Assembly: GCF_000620125.1 (NCBI RefSeq)
Contig: NZ_JHVL01000001.1
Coordinates: 62,001-126,000, forward strand
Origin: Clostridiisalibacter paucivorans DSM 22131
Lineage (GTDB): Bacteria; Bacillota; Clostridia; Tissierellales; Clostridiisalibacteraceae
DNA length: 64,000 nucleotides
Direction: 5' to 3'
Shown here piece by piece: positions 63,815 through 64,000 of this stretch. A model generated the notes under the pieces. It did no database searches, was not told the DNA's origin, and was given only the letters and a program-made list of their open reading frames with translations. A program made the position numbers and the translations under genes. Each line of letters begins with the position of its first letter. Within the stretch, counting starts at the first letter, position 1.

Positions 63815-64000
63815 CTACTCTAATATATATACTTTTACCTTTCTTCTTCCAAACGCCAATGCCTTACTATGACTTTCAAAAAACAAGTCTATTCTCTTCC
63901 CTTTTATCGCACTACCTGTATCTTCAGCAACAGCAAATCCGTAATCTTTGGAGCCATCTGTAGACTCAATATATAGCTTAGTGCCCAATGGTATAACCTT
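63815..64000 (-). CDS. 3D-domain cell-wall protein, C-terminal fragment (YabE-like)
   Basis: Only the last 61 codons are in the window. They read VIPLGTKLYIESTDGSKDYGFAVAEDTGSAIKG then RIDLFFESHSKALAFGRRKVKVYILE, the 3D (MltA-like) domain with its conserved aspartates. Next to rnmV-ksgA, where Firmicutes carry yabE with G5 and 3D domains, a putative cell-wall binding hydrolase. The N-terminal part cannot be judged. Confidence 0.9.
   Translation of the reverse strand, partial: KVIPLGTKLYIESTDGSKDYGFAVAEDTGSAIKGKRIDLFFESHSKALAFGRRKVKVYILE

Overview
The window reads as chromosome of a low-GC, anaerobic, endospore-forming Clostridia/Tissierellia-type Firmicute. The grounds are AT-rich DNA, AGGAGG-type ribosome binding sites with frequent TTG/GTG starts, a sporulation and germination block (spoIIR, sleB-ypeB, gerA/gerB/gerC homologues), the lysine-fermentation genes kdd-kamA-kamB-kamC-kamD-kamE, S-layer homology (SLH) proteins and a UGA-containing selenoprotein gene. 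I see no rRNA, tRNA, transposase, phage or CRISPR genes. I cannot name the species.

Layout. 1-0.64 kb: start of pyrG. 1-16.2 kb (minus strand): a cell-surface locus with a CtpA-type protease, two SLH proteins, a 551-aa secreted protein, a 2034-aa IPT/TIG-repeat protein and an 885-aa companion. 16.4-20.4 kb (plus strand): a compact operon encoding a beta-helix protein with a dockerin, a cohesin-dockerin adaptor, a cohesin-like SLH anchor and a small SLH protein; together these look like a self-contained miniature cohesin/dockerin scaffold. 20.5-29.8 kb: lysine degradation genes behind a near-perfect sigma-54 promoter, with a RocR-like sigma-54 activator upstream. 29.9-43.8 kb: DUF1934, murI, ypeB, sleB, spoIIR, a ger operon, a GntR regulator, ispE, a DUF3794-LysM protein, an L,D-transpeptidase and veg. 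44-47.5 kb: a SpoIID-amidase fusion and an H-NOX chemoreceptor whose pocket residues match the O2-binding type. 47.6-52 kb: corA behind an M-box riboswitch (with an overlooked 42-codon ORF between them), then csoR-copZ-copA. 52-55.9 kb: 5-FCL, a HesB-like selenoprotein, an Lgt-like membrane protein, a TlpA-like thioredoxin, CcdA and a cation efflux protein. 56-60.7 kb: a two-component system with a divergent secreted target, YitT, a DUF1858 protein and a glutaredoxin. 60.8-64 kb: an acidic hypothetical protein, ksgA, rnmV and the end of a 3D-domain (YabE-like) gene.

Two themes cut across the genes. First, at least eight full copies and three variants of one dispersed element occupy the intergenic spaces. 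Each has arms of 7-bp repeats (TTAGTTC/GTAGTTC/GTAGTCC and their complements) around a 17-bp palindromic core. The core shows compensatory base changes between copies, and where a terminator can be recognised the element lies between a stop codon and that terminator, so it is a transcribed 3'-UTR hairpin family. Second, three 17-bp sites related to ATACCC-N5-GGGTAT, plus a G-richer relative before copA, precede redox and thiol genes (the selenoprotein, ccdA, glutaredoxin), pointing to a CsoR/CstR-family regulon.

All assignments are from reading sequence and motifs; no database search was run.
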